Below are positions 52,624 to 61,145 of a stretch of 64,000 nt of DNA, piece after piece (the first letter of the stretch is position 1; the number at the start of each line of letters is the position of its first letter). Source of the DNA: Mycobacterium sp. IS-1496 (GTDB lineage: Bacteria > Actinomycetota > Actinomycetes > Mycobacteriales > Mycobacteriaceae); NCBI RefSeq assembly GCF_001499995.1, contig NZ_LQIU01000045.1, forward strand, positions 155,607 to 219,606. Reading direction: 5' to 3'. The notes under the pieces were generated by a model. The model was given only the letters and a program-made list of their open reading frames with translations, made no database searches and was not told the DNA's origin. Made by a program: the position numbers and the translations under genes.

Positions 52624-53178
52624 TCAACGCTTCCCGACCCGCACGATCGGCCAGAACAGCTCGAACAGCCGCGCCTCCCAGCCGTCGGCCACCTCACCCG
52701 TGCGGGCGCGTTCGGCGATGTGCGCGCCGACCACCGCGTCGATCAGCGTCGCTCCGTCGACGTCGCCGCGGAACGAGCCGTCGGCCTTGCCCGCGTCGAT
52801 CACCGCCTCGATCTCGGACCGCTGGTCGACGAGAATCCGACGGAAGACCGCGGTGAAATCCGGATCGTCGTCGGTGAGCAGCGCCGCGAAGCCGCCGTAG
52901 CCGATGCCGTCCTCGATCGCCTTGACCGCTTCTCTGATCACCCACCGCAGCCGATCCGGTGCGTCGGTCTCCGGCGCGAGCGGTTCCGGCGCGGTCACCC
53001 GCGACAGTGCGACGGACAGCATGTCCCGCCGGTCACTGTGCCTGCGGTAGATCGTCGTCTTCGCGATCCCGGACCGCGCGGTCACCGCCTCGACGGTCAC
53101 CGACCGCGGGCCTTTCGTCCGCAGCAGATCCAGGGTGGCCTCGGTGATGCCGACGTCGACATCTCGTCGCTGCACCAT
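52624..53178 (-). CDS. TetR-family transcriptional regulator
   Basis: A 184-residue TetR. The DNA-binding part reads GITEATLDLLRTKGPRSVTV, then EAVTARSGIAKTTIYRRHSD, a textbook TetR helix-turn-helix; the rest is a helical ligand domain. It diverges from a small membrane protein gene across a 111-base region holding two tandem copies of a perfect dyad (53228-53263), which is very probably its own operator. The ligand is unknown. Confidence 0.87.
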   Translation of the reverse strand: MVQRRDVDVGITEATLDLLRTKGPRSVTVEAVTARSGIAKTTIYRRHSDRRDMLSVALSRVTAPEPLAPETDAPDRLRWVIREAVKAIEDGIGYGGFAALLTDDDPDFTAVFRRILVDQRSEIEAVIDAGKADGSFRGDVDGATLIDAVVGAHIAERARTGEVADGWEARLFELFWPIVRVGKR

Positions 53179-53227
53179 GGCCGGCTCCTCGGTTGCATCT
53201 CGCCGGGAATATCCCGGGGCGCACTTA

Positions 53228-53263
53228 CGCTACACTAGGCGTAGCGCTACGATACGCGTAGCG
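53228..53263. promoter_or_regulatory. twin TetR operators, CGCTAC-N7-GTAGCG twice
   Basis: The 19-base dyad CGCTAC-N7-GTAGCG occurs at 53228-53246 and again at 53245-53263, overlapping by two bases, so the centres are 17 bases apart. Each has exact six-base arms; in the second copy the arms extend to seven. They lie between the divergent TetR (start 53178) and the small membrane protein gene (start 53290). The geometry suggests cooperative binding of two dimers. Confidence 0.65.
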
Positions 53264-53289
53264 CAGCGATGACTTGAGAGGTGAGCGAC

Positions 53290-53679
53290 ATGATGACGAG
53301 ACTGCGCGGCGAGACGATCACGTATCTGGCGTACGTGGGCTTCTTGGTCGGCTTCATCGGGCTGGGTCTGTTCGTCTACGCATTGGCCGCCGGGAGCGCG
53401 GTCGCGGGCATCATCGGCGCCGCCCTGGTCATCTCCGACCTCGCGACGGTCGTGTTGTTCCGCCTCGGCGCCCGAAAGCGTGCCGCCGAGAACGACAGTG
53501 GCATCGAGATCCCCGGGGTGAACATCTTCGCGACGCCACTCGAGCAGGAGCAGATCGACAACTACCTCCTGACCTACCGCGGCGAGCGGAGCCGTGCCAA
53601 CACCGCACCCCGGGGCCGCGTCGTGGCGGTCAGCGCCGGGGCACCGGCGTCCCGCGAGGACGAACGCCTCGCCGCCTGA
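53290..53679 (+). CDS. small two-helix membrane protein controlled by the divergent TetR
   Basis: A 129-residue protein with two hydrophobic segments (about 12-33 and 36-58) and a soluble tail containing VNIFATPLEQEQIDNYL. A GTG at 53281 would be touching the ribosome-binding site GAGAGG, so the ATG at 53290 (ATGATG) with normal spacing is preferred. No family is recognised. Its promoter region contains the twin dyads, so it is the likely target of the divergent TetR regulator; such pairs often deal with export or membrane stress, but that is inference. Confidence 0.65.
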   Translation: MMTRLRGETITYLAYVGFLVGFIGLGLFVYALAAGSAVAGIIGAALVISDLATVVLFRLGARKRAAENDSGIEIPGVNIFATPLEQEQIDNYLLTYRGERSRANTAPRGRVVAVSAGAPASREDERLAA

Positions 53680-53735
53680 TCACATAACGGCGAAATCGCC
53701 GACAGCGCCACGCGAATGCGTGTACAGCTTGCTCG

Positions 53736-54710
53736 GTGAAAATCAGATCCGCCCTCGGCGCCGTGCTGGCCGCCTCCGTCGTCCTGACCGCGTGCCAGGA
53801 CTCGCAGCCGCCGGCCCGCGCCGGCGCGGACTATCCGTCGGGACCGGTGACGATGACGGCGGGCGCCAACCCCGGCAGCGGATTCGACATCACGATCCGC
53901 GCCGTGGTCGACGCACTGCAGAAGGAGCGCCTCGTCGATGTGCCTCTGCCCGTGGAGAACCGGCCGGGCGGCATCGGGGCGGTCTTCCTCGCCACCATGG
54001 TCGAGCAGTACCGGGGCAGGGACGATCAGGTGTCGGTCACCTCGCTGTCGATGATGATGAACGAGCTCCGCGGTCTGTCGGAGTACGGCTACACCGACGT
54101 GACGATGATCGCCCGGCTGATGACGGAGTACTACGTCGTCGTCACCGGCGCGGGAAGCCCGTTCGAGACCCTCGGCGACGTGATGACGGCCGTGAAGTCC
54201 GACCCCGGCCTCCCCATCGGCGCCGCCACCGACGACCAGGCGCCGTTCGACCTCCTGGTGGCGGCCGCGGGCGGTGACCCGTCGACGATCAACTACGTAC
54301 CGTTCGAGGGCGGCGGCGACCAGAGCACCGCCATGCGCAACGGCGAGATCCCCGTTGCGATCACCGGCGTCAGTGAAGTGGTCGACCAGGTGAATTCGAA
54401 GGAGTTCGCGGCGCTCGGCGTGCTTTCCGAGGAGCGGCTGCCGGATCTGGACGTGCCCACCGCGCGCGAGCAGGGTCTGGACGTCACGCTGTCGAACTGG
54501 CGCGGCCTCTACGGCCCGCCGGACATGCCCGACTTCGCGGTCGCGTACTGGCAGACGGCCCTCGGCGAGATGGTGAAGTCCCCGACCTGGCAGCAGATCG
54601 CCGCGCGCAGCCAGTTCACCACCACGTTCATGACCGGTGACGAGTTCCAGACCTTCCTCGCGGAGACGCAGGCGGACGTCAAGACCGCGCTGGAGGAAGC
54701 GGGTCCCTGA
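53736..54710 (+). CDS. TctC/Bug-family tripartite-tricarboxylate substrate-binding lipoprotein
   Basis: A 324-residue protein beginning with a lipoprotein signal (VVLTAC, lipobox Cys at residue 20). The mature part follows the TctC/Bug order: YPSGPVTMTAGANPGSGFDI at the start, VENRPGGIGAVFLAT, then LMTEYYVVVTGAGSPFETL and the ligand-loop region YVPFEGGGDQSTAMRNGEI. These proteins bind carboxylates outside the membrane and feed TctAB. No tctA or tctB is adjacent, so it is an orphan binding protein. The start is GTG at 53736. Confidence 0.87.
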   Translation: MKIRSALGAVLAASVVLTACQDSQPPARAGADYPSGPVTMTAGANPGSGFDITIRAVVDALQKERLVDVPLPVENRPGGIGAVFLATMVEQYRGRDDQVSVTSLSMMMNELRGLSEYGYTDVTMIARLMTEYYVVVTGAGSPFETLGDVMTAVKSDPGLPIGAATDDQAPFDLLVAAAGGDPSTINYVPFEGGGDQSTAMRNGEIPVAITGVSEVVDQVNSKEFAALGVLSEERLPDLDVPTAREQGLDVTLSNWRGLYGPPDMPDFAVAYWQTALGEMVKSPTWQQIAARSQFTTTFMTGDEFQTFLAETQADVKTALEEAGP

Positions 54711-54803
54711 CCATTCCGTCAATAGGCCGCATGGACGTTCCCCTGGCCCTACATTGTCAGCAAACGGCCAGCACTTCGCCGACCGGACGGGGGGTGCACC
54801 GCG

Positions 54804-55679
54804 GTGAGAGCAGCCATCACACGGTCGTTGCGGCTGGCCGGTATGCGTCCCGTCCCGCGGTGGCCGGCGCGCACGACGTTCGATCTGCGCGGGAAGCGGA
54901 TCCTGCTGACCGGCGCGTCCTCGGGGATCGGGGCCGTCGCCGCGCAGCGGCTCGCCGCCCAAGGTGCATTCGTGATCGCCGTGGCGCGGCGGGAGGCACT
55001 GCTCGACGAGGTGGTCGCGCGGATCGCCGCGGCCGGCGGCGCCGCCAAGGCCATTCCGGCGAACCTGGCGGATCTCGACGAGGTCGACGCGCTGGTCGAC
55101 AGGGCCGGCGCCGTGGACGTTCTGATCAACAATGCCGCGCGGTCCATCCGCAGGCCGCTGGCCGAATCGCTGGGACGCTGGCACGACGTCGAGCGGGTCA
55201 TGCAGCTCAACTACTACGCCCCGCTGCGGCTCATCCGCGGCGTGGCGCCCGGGATGATCGAACGCGGTGACGGCCACATCATCAACGTCGCCACCTGGCG
55301 CGTGCTGCCGGAGTCGTCGCCGATGTTCGCCGCCTACAACGCATCCAAGGCCGCGCTGAGCGCCGTCAGCCGGGTCATCGACACCGAATGGGGCCACACG
55401 GGCGTGCACTCGACGACCGTGTACTACCCGTTGGTGGCGACACCGATGATCGCGCCGACACAGGCGTACAGCGGCGTCGCCGCACTGTCCGCCGACGAGG
55501 CCGCGGAGTGGATGGTCACCGCGGCGCGCACCAGGCCGATCCGCATCGCACCCCGTAAGGCCCTGGCGCTGCGGGCGCTCGACGTCGTCGCCCCGCGCGC
55601 GCTGAACACCATCCTCGAGCGCGAGACGGACCGGATGAACCGTAACGCCGTCAAAGCGGCTGCGCTACAGAGGAATTGA
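54804..55679 (+). CDS. short-chain dehydrogenase/reductase
   Basis: A 291-residue classical SDR with an N-terminal extension. The cofactor motif TGASSGIG is at 36-43, NNAARS near 109, and YNASK with Tyr 178 and Lys 182 is intact. The catalytic Ser normally 13 residues before the Tyr is not seen: that position reads ATWRV (Thr-Trp), so the third catalytic residue is uncertain. It may reduce lipid aldehydes or ketones. The start is GTG at 54804, and its TGA is directly followed by the GTG of the EamA transporter, so the two are coupled. Confidence 0.82.
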   Translation: MRAAITRSLRLAGMRPVPRWPARTTFDLRGKRILLTGASSGIGAVAAQRLAAQGAFVIAVARREALLDEVVARIAAAGGAAKAIPANLADLDEVDALVDRAGAVDVLINNAARSIRRPLAESLGRWHDVERVMQLNYYAPLRLIRGVAPGMIERGDGHIINVATWRVLPESSPMFAAYNASKAALSAVSRVIDTEWGHTGVHSTTVYYPLVATPMIAPTQAYSGVAALSADEAAEWMVTAARTRPIRIAPRKALALRALDVVAPRALNTILERETDRMNRNAVKAAALQRN

Positions 55680-56558
55680 GTGAGAGCTGCGGTAGGGCAC
55701 CGGCCCGAGAACCTCGCGCTGGGCGCGGCGCTGACAACGGCCGCGTTCTTCTGTGTCGCGCTGGTGGGCGCGTTGGCGAAGGTGGCGGGTCAGTACACCT
55801 CCACCGGGGTGCTGCTGCTGTTCCAGAACCTGATCTGCCTGGTGTTCATCGCCCCGCTCGTGGCGCGCGACGGGTGGGCGTCGCTGCGCACCTCCAAGAT
55901 CGGGTTGCATGTCATGCGGGCGGTCACCGGGACCGCGTGCTGGTATGCGCTGTTCTTCGCGATCTCCCAGATCCCGTTGGCCAACGCGACGCTGCTGACC
56001 TACAGCGCTCCGCTGTGGATGCCGCTGGTGGCGTGGGTGGTGACACGGCAGCCGGTGGCGCGGGCGACGTGGATCGGGGCGGGCATCGGGTTCGCCGGGG
56101 TGGTGCTTGTGCTGCAACCGCAGGCGCGCATGTTCCACATCGGTGAGGTGTCGGCGCTCGCCGGGGCGGTGCTGCTGGCCGTCGCGATGATGACGGTGCG
56201 CTGGCTCGGGGCGACCGAACCGATGACGCGGGTGCTGTTCTACTACTTCCTGCTGTCGACCGTGATGTCCGTACCCATCGCGGCTCTCGACTGGCAGGCG
56301 TTCCCGCCGCGGACGTGGGGCTGGCTGATCGCTCTCGGTTTCGCGCAGCTGTTCTCGCAGATTCTCATCGTCGTGGCCTACCGGTACGCGTCAGCCGAGA
56401 AGGTCGGGCCGTTCATCTACTGCGTCATCGTGTTCACCGCGTTGATCGACTGGATCGTCTGGCACCACCCGCCGACGCTGTACATGTACCTCGGGATGGT
56501 GCTCGTCATCGGCGGCGGCCTGGTGGCGGTCCGGGCGAAGACGCGGGGTGGCGGTTAG
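55680..56558 (+). CDS. EamA-family (DMT superfamily) transporter
   Basis: A 292-residue protein with about ten transmembrane helices in two EamA repeats. Typical landmarks are TAAFFCVALVGALAKVAGQY in helix 1, LTYSAPLWMPLVAW at the end of repeat one and YASAEKVGPFIYCVIVFTAL in repeat two. Such carriers export metabolites or amino acids, or take up others. The GTG at 55680 directly follows the SDR stop. The substrate is unknown. Confidence 0.85.
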   Translation: MRAAVGHRPENLALGAALTTAAFFCVALVGALAKVAGQYTSTGVLLLFQNLICLVFIAPLVARDGWASLRTSKIGLHVMRAVTGTACWYALFFAISQIPLANATLLTYSAPLWMPLVAWVVTRQPVARATWIGAGIGFAGVVLVLQPQARMFHIGEVSALAGAVLLAVAMMTVRWLGATEPMTRVLFYYFLLSTVMSVPIAALDWQAFPPRTWGWLIALGFAQLFSQILIVVAYRYASAEKVGPFIYCVIVFTALIDWIVWHHPPTLYMYLGMVLVIGGGLVAVRAKTRGGG

Positions 56559-56613
56559 GTAACGCTTGTGTTGAGCAGGTGGCAAGCGGCCGGATGTGGG
56601 GCACAGTTGAGGT

Positions 56614-57027
56614 ATGGCTGACTCGAAGAACCCGCAGCCCAACGACGTCCGCGCGGCGGCGCAGGCCGCGCTGCAGGCGGCACAGGACGCGGCCAGCGGG
56701 GCGCTGCGCGTGCCGGCGGCGTCGGCGCAGATCGTCGCCCAGCTCCCCGGGTTGCTCGAAAACCTCGCTGCCGCAACGGAACGGCTCAACAAGACCCTCG
56801 ACCGAGTCGAGCGCTACATGGCGCTCGCCGATCCCACCCTGCAGACCATGGACCGCATCCTGCCGCAACTGGAGGCGCTGGCCGCGCAGCGTGACGCCGC
56901 CTTCCGGGTGGTGGGCGACCTCCCCGGAGTGAGCACGTTCGGGCGGATCACGGGGCTCAGCCCGCGGGAAGAGCCGCCGCAGGACAAGGGCAAGAACCAG
57001 AAACGGCGAGGGCCGTCGGGGCGGTAG
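56614..57027 (+). CDS. helical protein of unknown function
   Basis: A 137-residue protein. An Ala-rich N-terminal helix (NDVRAAAQAALQAAQDAASG) is followed by RVPAASAQIVAQLPGLLENL, a heptad-like helix around AATERLNKTLDRVERYMALA, and a basic Lys/Arg-rich tail (KGKNQKRRG). The long amphipathic helices resemble phasin or coiled-coil scaffolds, but the family is not known to me. It begins with ATG at 56614, 55 bases after the EamA gene. Function unknown. Confidence 0.65.
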   Translation: MADSKNPQPNDVRAAAQAALQAAQDAASGALRVPAASAQIVAQLPGLLENLAAATERLNKTLDRVERYMALADPTLQTMDRILPQLEALAAQRDAAFRVVGDLPGVSTFGRITGLSPREEPPQDKGKNQKRRGPSGR

Positions 57028-57106
57028 CTCGCGAATAAACCCGTCGGATTCGTCTTTAACCAGACTGTCACGACGCTTTACCGGGATGACACCGGCGCAG
57101 CCACAT

Positions 57107-57137
57107 ACTCAAAACACGACTGCAGTCGCATTTGAGT
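57107..57137. promoter_or_regulatory. 31-base dyad upstream of the phyH/permease operon
   Basis: ACTCAAA (57107-57113) pairs with TTTGAGT (57131-57137), and the centre CGACTGCAGTCG (57117-57128) is a perfect palindrome, so the whole element is symmetric apart from small bulges of three and two bases. It lies 51 bases before the phyH ATG, inside the promoter region. The TetR encoded behind the permease is a candidate for binding it (inference). Confidence 0.6.
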
Positions 57138-57188
57138 CCACATCGCCGAAGGCAACGGAGCCTGGCTGACCGCGCCGGAGGCCCAACT

Positions 57189-58079
57189 ATGACCACGCTC
57201 AATCACCTTCCCGCCAGCACACCCGTCTCGGAGATCGTCGATCACCTGGACCGGGACAACTACGTCATCGTCGACAACCTCGTCCCCACGTCGCTCATGG
57301 ACGCGATCGACGAGGAGATCGCCCCGTACATCGCCGACACCCCGATCGGGTACAACGCGATCCTCGGCAAGCGGACCCGGCGCACCGGTGCGCTCATCGC
57401 GCGCTCACCGTCCTGCCGCACCCTCATCCAGAACCCGACGATCCTTGGTGTCGTGGAGCAGTTCCTCAGTCACGCCAGCGCGTTCCAGCTGATGCTGACG
57501 CAGATCATCTCCATCGAACCCGGCGAGTCCGCGCAGGGTCTGCACCGCGACCAGGTGGCATGGGACTTCTTCCCCTTCCCCAGCGACTACCACGTGCAGT
57601 GCAACATGCTGTGGGCGCTGTCGGACTACACCGCGGAGATGGGCGCCACCCGCGTCGTGCCGGGCAGCCACCTGCCCGACGCGCTGACCGCCAAGGAGTA
57701 CACCGACGCCGACTGCCTGCAGGCCGAGATGTCGCGCGGCTCGGTACTCATCTACAGCGGCAAGATCGTGCACAGCGGCGGCGCGAACATGTCGGACAAG
57801 GTGCGCCGCGCCATCAACATCAACTACTCGGTCGGATGGGTGAGACAGGAAGAGAACCAATATCTTTCGGTGCCACTCGAGATCGCGAGAACGCTCGACG
57901 ACGACCTGCTCAAGTTGATGGGCTACCAGGAGGGCGCGTTCTCGATGGGCTACATCCGCGACTTCGAGGACCCGCTGCGGGCCGTCCGCGGCGAAGAGGT
58001 CGCCTACGGCTTCGACCTGGACCGCGTGCGGGCCGGCGCCACCCCGGAATTCACCGCCTTCATGGCCAACAGCGAGTAG
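57189..58079 (+). CDS. phytanoyl-CoA dioxygenase (PhyH) family protein
   Basis: A 296-residue Fe(II)/2-oxoglutarate dioxygenase. The metal-binding HxD is GLHRDQVAWDFF (His 119, Asp 121), the distal His is in GKIVHSGG (His 195), and the 2-oxoglutarate-binding Arg in VRRAININ is present. PhyH relatives hydroxylate acyl-CoAs or small metabolites. A ribosome-binding site GGAGG lies before the ATG at 57189. It is followed after 13 bases by an amino-acid permease gene, and a 31-base dyad lies upstream. Substrate unknown; a permease-linked amino acid or amine is plausible. Confidence 0.87.
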   Translation: MTTLNHLPASTPVSEIVDHLDRDNYVIVDNLVPTSLMDAIDEEIAPYIADTPIGYNAILGKRTRRTGALIARSPSCRTLIQNPTILGVVEQFLSHASAFQLMLTQIISIEPGESAQGLHRDQVAWDFFPFPSDYHVQCNMLWALSDYTAEMGATRVVPGSHLPDALTAKEYTDADCLQAEMSRGSVLIYSGKIVHSGGANMSDKVRRAININYSVGWVRQEENQYLSVPLEIARTLDDDLLKLMGYQEGAFSMGYIRDFEDPLRAVRGEEVAYGFDLDRVRAGATPEFTAFMANSE

Positions 58080-58092
58080 ACGGGACCCTGAG

Positions 58093-59553
58093 ATGACCGA
58101 CATGATCATCCCGGCCCCCGCGGTCGGCACCCCGGCGGCTTCCACGCCGGCCGCGCCACCCTCGGCGACGAAGCTCACCGGCAACCTCGGCGTCGCCTCG
58201 ATCGTCTTCATGGTGGTCGCCGCGGCCGCACCGCTCACCGTCGTCGGCGGCGTCATCCCGATGGGCTTCGCGTTCGGCAACGGGCTCGGTTTCCCCGTCA
58301 TGTTCTTCGCGTCGGCGGCGATCCTGATCCTGTTCTCCGTCGGTATGTCCCAGATGGCCTCGCGCATACCGCGACCCGGTGCCTTCTACACCTATGTCCA
58401 GCACGGGATCGGTGAGAAGTCGGGTACCGCAACGGCTCTGGTGGCGATCGTCACCTACGTGGCGGCTCCGGTGTCCGCGCTGACGCTCATGGGCGTTCAG
58501 CTCAACATCACCGTGGTCAGCCTCGGCGGGCCCGACATCGCCTGGTGGGTCTACTGTCTGCTCACCGTCGCCCTGGTCGGCGTCCTCGGGTACCGGCACA
58601 TCGACCTGTCGTCGAAGGTGTTGGGCATCCTGCTCGTCGCCGAAGTCGGCATCGTCGCGGTTCTGGTGGCGGTCGTGTTCGCGACCGGCGGCGCCGAAGG
58701 ATACTCCGCGGAACCGTTCACCACCGGTGCGGTCCTCTCCGGGGAGTTGGGCGTCGGACTGACGTTCGCGCTGCTGGGTTTCGTCGGCTTCGAAGCCACC
58801 GCGGTGTTCCGTGACGAGGCCCGCAACCCCGGCAGGACCATCCCGCGGGCGACCTACATCGCCGTCGTGTCGATCGGCCTGTTCTACGCCGTCTCGGCCT
58901 ACAGCCTGGTCGTCGCGTGGGGGCCGACGGGTGTCGTCGAGGAGTCGCTGGGTGATCCCGCGGGCATGCTCGTCGCGACCACGCAGAACTACCTCGGCGC
59001 GGTGGGCTCGATCGTGGCGCAGGTGCTGTTGTTGACGAGCATCTTCGCGTGCATCCTGTCGTTCCACAACGTGACGGCGCGGTACTTCCACGCGCTCGGT
59101 CAGTCGGGGGTGCTGCCGTCCCGGCTGGGGCTCACGCACACGCGACATGTGTCCCCGCACATGGGATCTCTGACGCAGACCGTGCTCTGCGCGGCGGCGA
59201 TCCTCGTCTTCGCCATGCTGGGCCTCGACCCCATGCTGCAGGTGTTCGCCTAAATGGGCGGGCTGACCACCTCCGGGTTCCTCATCCTGCTGATGTTGAC
59301 CAGCCTGGCCGTCCTGACGTTCTTCCTACGCGGGCTCGGGACCGGCAACGTGTGGACGACGAAAGTGGCTCCGGCACTGGGCCTGGCCGGACTCCTCCTG
59401 GCGGGCACGCTGGTGGTGCTCAACTTCCCGATGCTCGTCGGCGGTTCACCCGCCCTGGCGTACTCGCTGCTCGCCGTGTTCCCGGTGGCGGCGGCGATCG
59501 GGGTGGTGCTGGCTATCCGGCGGGGCCGGGATCGGGTTCCGAGTACGCCGTGA
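58093..59553 (+). pseudogene. APC-family amino-acid permease split by an in-frame TAA
   Basis: The frame from the ATG at 58093 encodes a typical APC permease start (KLTGNLGVASIVFMVVAAAA, then IPRPGAFYTYVQHGIGEKSG and TFALLGFVGFEATAVFRDEA) for 386 residues, to a TAA at 59251-59253. The next codon is ATG in the same frame, and a further 99 residues continue the permease with the last helices (GFLILLMLTSLAVLTFFLRG and beyond) to 59553. The intact family has about 490 residues, so both pieces are needed. It could be a pseudogene, a sequencing error, read-through, or a split gene restarted at TAAATG. The 3' end overlaps the convergent TetR gene by 41 bases. Confidence 0.75.
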
Positions 59554-60145
59554 AGTACTGAATCAGCACGACACGGATCTCATCGATGGTGCGCGGATCG
59601 CCGTCGGGATCCTCGGTATAGGCGTACTGGAACAGGCGCTCGAGGATCTCGACGGCGACGAGGCACTGAAGCACCGTGAGCCGGCTGAACATCGGCTCGA
59701 ACGCCTGGAACGCCGCCAGCATCATGGCGGCGACATTGTTCATCCACTCCCGGTCGGCGGTCCGCACCGGAGGGGTCAGGTGCTGGCACACCCACAGTTC
59801 GCGGACGAGCGGACGTTTGAACGAGCCGACGTAGAAGTCCACCAGTGTGTCGATGACGTCGTTCCAGTGCGCGTGCCGACCCGGCCGCAGATCGTCCACG
59901 AGTGTCACGGCCGAGTCCTGCATGCACTGGAAGGCCAACTGCTCGAGAACCTTCTCCGGGGTCTCGAAGAACGAGTAGAAGGAGCCGCGGCTCACGCCGG
60001 ACTCCTGCAAGAGCAGCGTGGGGGAGCCGGCGACGGCGTCGTAGCCGACCTCGACCAACAGGCGTGACGCCGTGTCGAGGATCCTCTGGATGGTCGCGCG
60101 CGACCGCTCCTGAACTGGCTGCTTGCGCAGTCTGCCCTGAGTCAA
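59513..60145 (-). CDS. TetR-family transcriptional regulator near the phyH/permease operon
   Basis: A 210-residue TetR. After the short QPVQERSRATIQRILDTASR lead the helix-turn-helix reads VSRGSFYSFFETPEKVLEQL, unusually for TetR with a Leu/Gln-rich SPTLLLQESG in the second helix. A helical ligand domain follows. The start is taken as TTG at 60145 because it is preceded by a GGGGCG element; an ATG further upstream is in a different frame. It reads convergently into the permease gene. The dyad before phyH is a candidate operator. Confidence 0.78.
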   Translation of the reverse strand: MTQGRLRKQPVQERSRATIQRILDTASRLLVEVGYDAVAGSPTLLLQESGVSRGSFYSFFETPEKVLEQLAFQCMQDSAVTLVDDLRPGRHAHWNDVIDTLVDFYVGSFKRPLVRELWVCQHLTPPVRTADREWMNNVAAMMLAAFQAFEPMFSRLTVLQCLVAVEILERLFQYAYTEDPDGDPRTIDEIRVVLIQYFTAYSEPDPGPAG

Positions 60146-60207
60146 TCCGCGCCCCGTCGTCGTGCCGGTGGTGTGCGGCCATCCTAGAGTGCGGGCGGCG
60201 ACTCGGA

Positions 60208-60999
60208 TCAGTCCCGCTGCAGCGTCGCCCAGCGACGGATGCGACGCCGGCGCCGCACCCGATCCGCCGCGACCGGGTCGAGCGTCTGCAGTTCGTCGAG
60301 CGCTTCGTCGCTGCCCGCGGCGGCCGCGCGCACGTACCAGTGATGCGCCTCGTCCGGTTGGGGCGGCTGCATGCGTTTTCCGTACAGCTTCGCGAGCTCG
60401 TACATGGCGTCCGCACTGCCGGCCGCAGCGGCGCGCTGATACCAACTGCACGCCCGGTCGAGGTCCGGCGGTTTTATCGTGTCCGCGTAGACGGATCCGA
60501 GACCTTCCATGCCGTCGGTGTCCCCGGCCTTCGCCGCACGGCCGTACCAGTGCAGCGCTGAGCGCAGGTCGGGTGGCTTCTTCCGCTTCTCGTACAGGCG
60601 GCCGAGGTTGTACATGGCCCGGCGGTCGCCGGCGTCGGCGGCGCGCCTGTACCAGCGCTCGGCCTGCCCCACATCGGCCGGGTGGGTCAACGCCGCGTAC
60701 AGGTATCCCAATCCGTACACGGCGTCGGCGTTCCCGGCGCTCGCTGCGCGCCGGTACCAGCGTGCCGCGCAGTCCAGATCCGGCGGCAGGCTGTTCGCGT
60801 GGTGGTAGCCGAGCGCGTACATCGCGGTGGCGTGGCCCGCGCCGGCGGCGGTCTCGAGCCAACGCAGCGCCAACTCGACGTCGGCCGGATCGGTCGACTG
60901 TCTGTAGAGGTAGCCGAGGTAGTACATGGCATCGGTGTCACCGTGCAGAGCTGCCGCCTCGTATCTGCGGCGGACCAAGCGGAGCCTCACCTGCCCCAT
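60208..60999 (-). CDS. Sel1-repeat protein
   Basis: A 263-residue protein made of about six Sel1-like repeats of 37-38 residues. Each carries the AMYxLGxLY pattern followed by ARWYRRAA: for example HGDTDAMYYLGYLYR, TAMYALGYHHAN, DAVYGLGYLYAALT, RAMYNLGRLYEKR and DAMYELAKLYGKR. Sel1 repeats form TPR-like superhelices that hold protein complexes together. The ATG at 60999 is chosen, and one at 61098 is also in frame. No signal peptide is seen. The gene diverges from the HtrA gene, so it may be linked to the same regulation. Confidence 0.82.
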   Translation of the reverse strand: MGQVRLRLVRRRYEAAALHGDTDAMYYLGYLYRQSTDPADVELALRWLETAAGAGHATAMYALGYHHANSLPPDLDCAARWYRRAASAGNADAVYGLGYLYAALTHPADVGQAERWYRRAADAGDRRAMYNLGRLYEKRKKPPDLRSALHWYGRAAKAGDTDGMEGLGSVYADTIKPPDLDRACSWYQRAAAAGSADAMYELAKLYGKRMQPPQPDEAHHWYVRAAAAGSDEALDELQTLDPVAADRVRRRRRIRRWATLQRD

Positions 61000-61145
61000 A
61001 CGACGATCGAAGCACCTGGCCCGGGCCGGCGGTTCGATTCCACCGAGCGAGTACGCCACATCTTGCGGGCTCAACGAGCAGCCGGCGGTTGACGGCATGA
61101 TGGAGGATGGCAACCGCCAGACGTCGATGGAGGAAGTGAGCGCGC

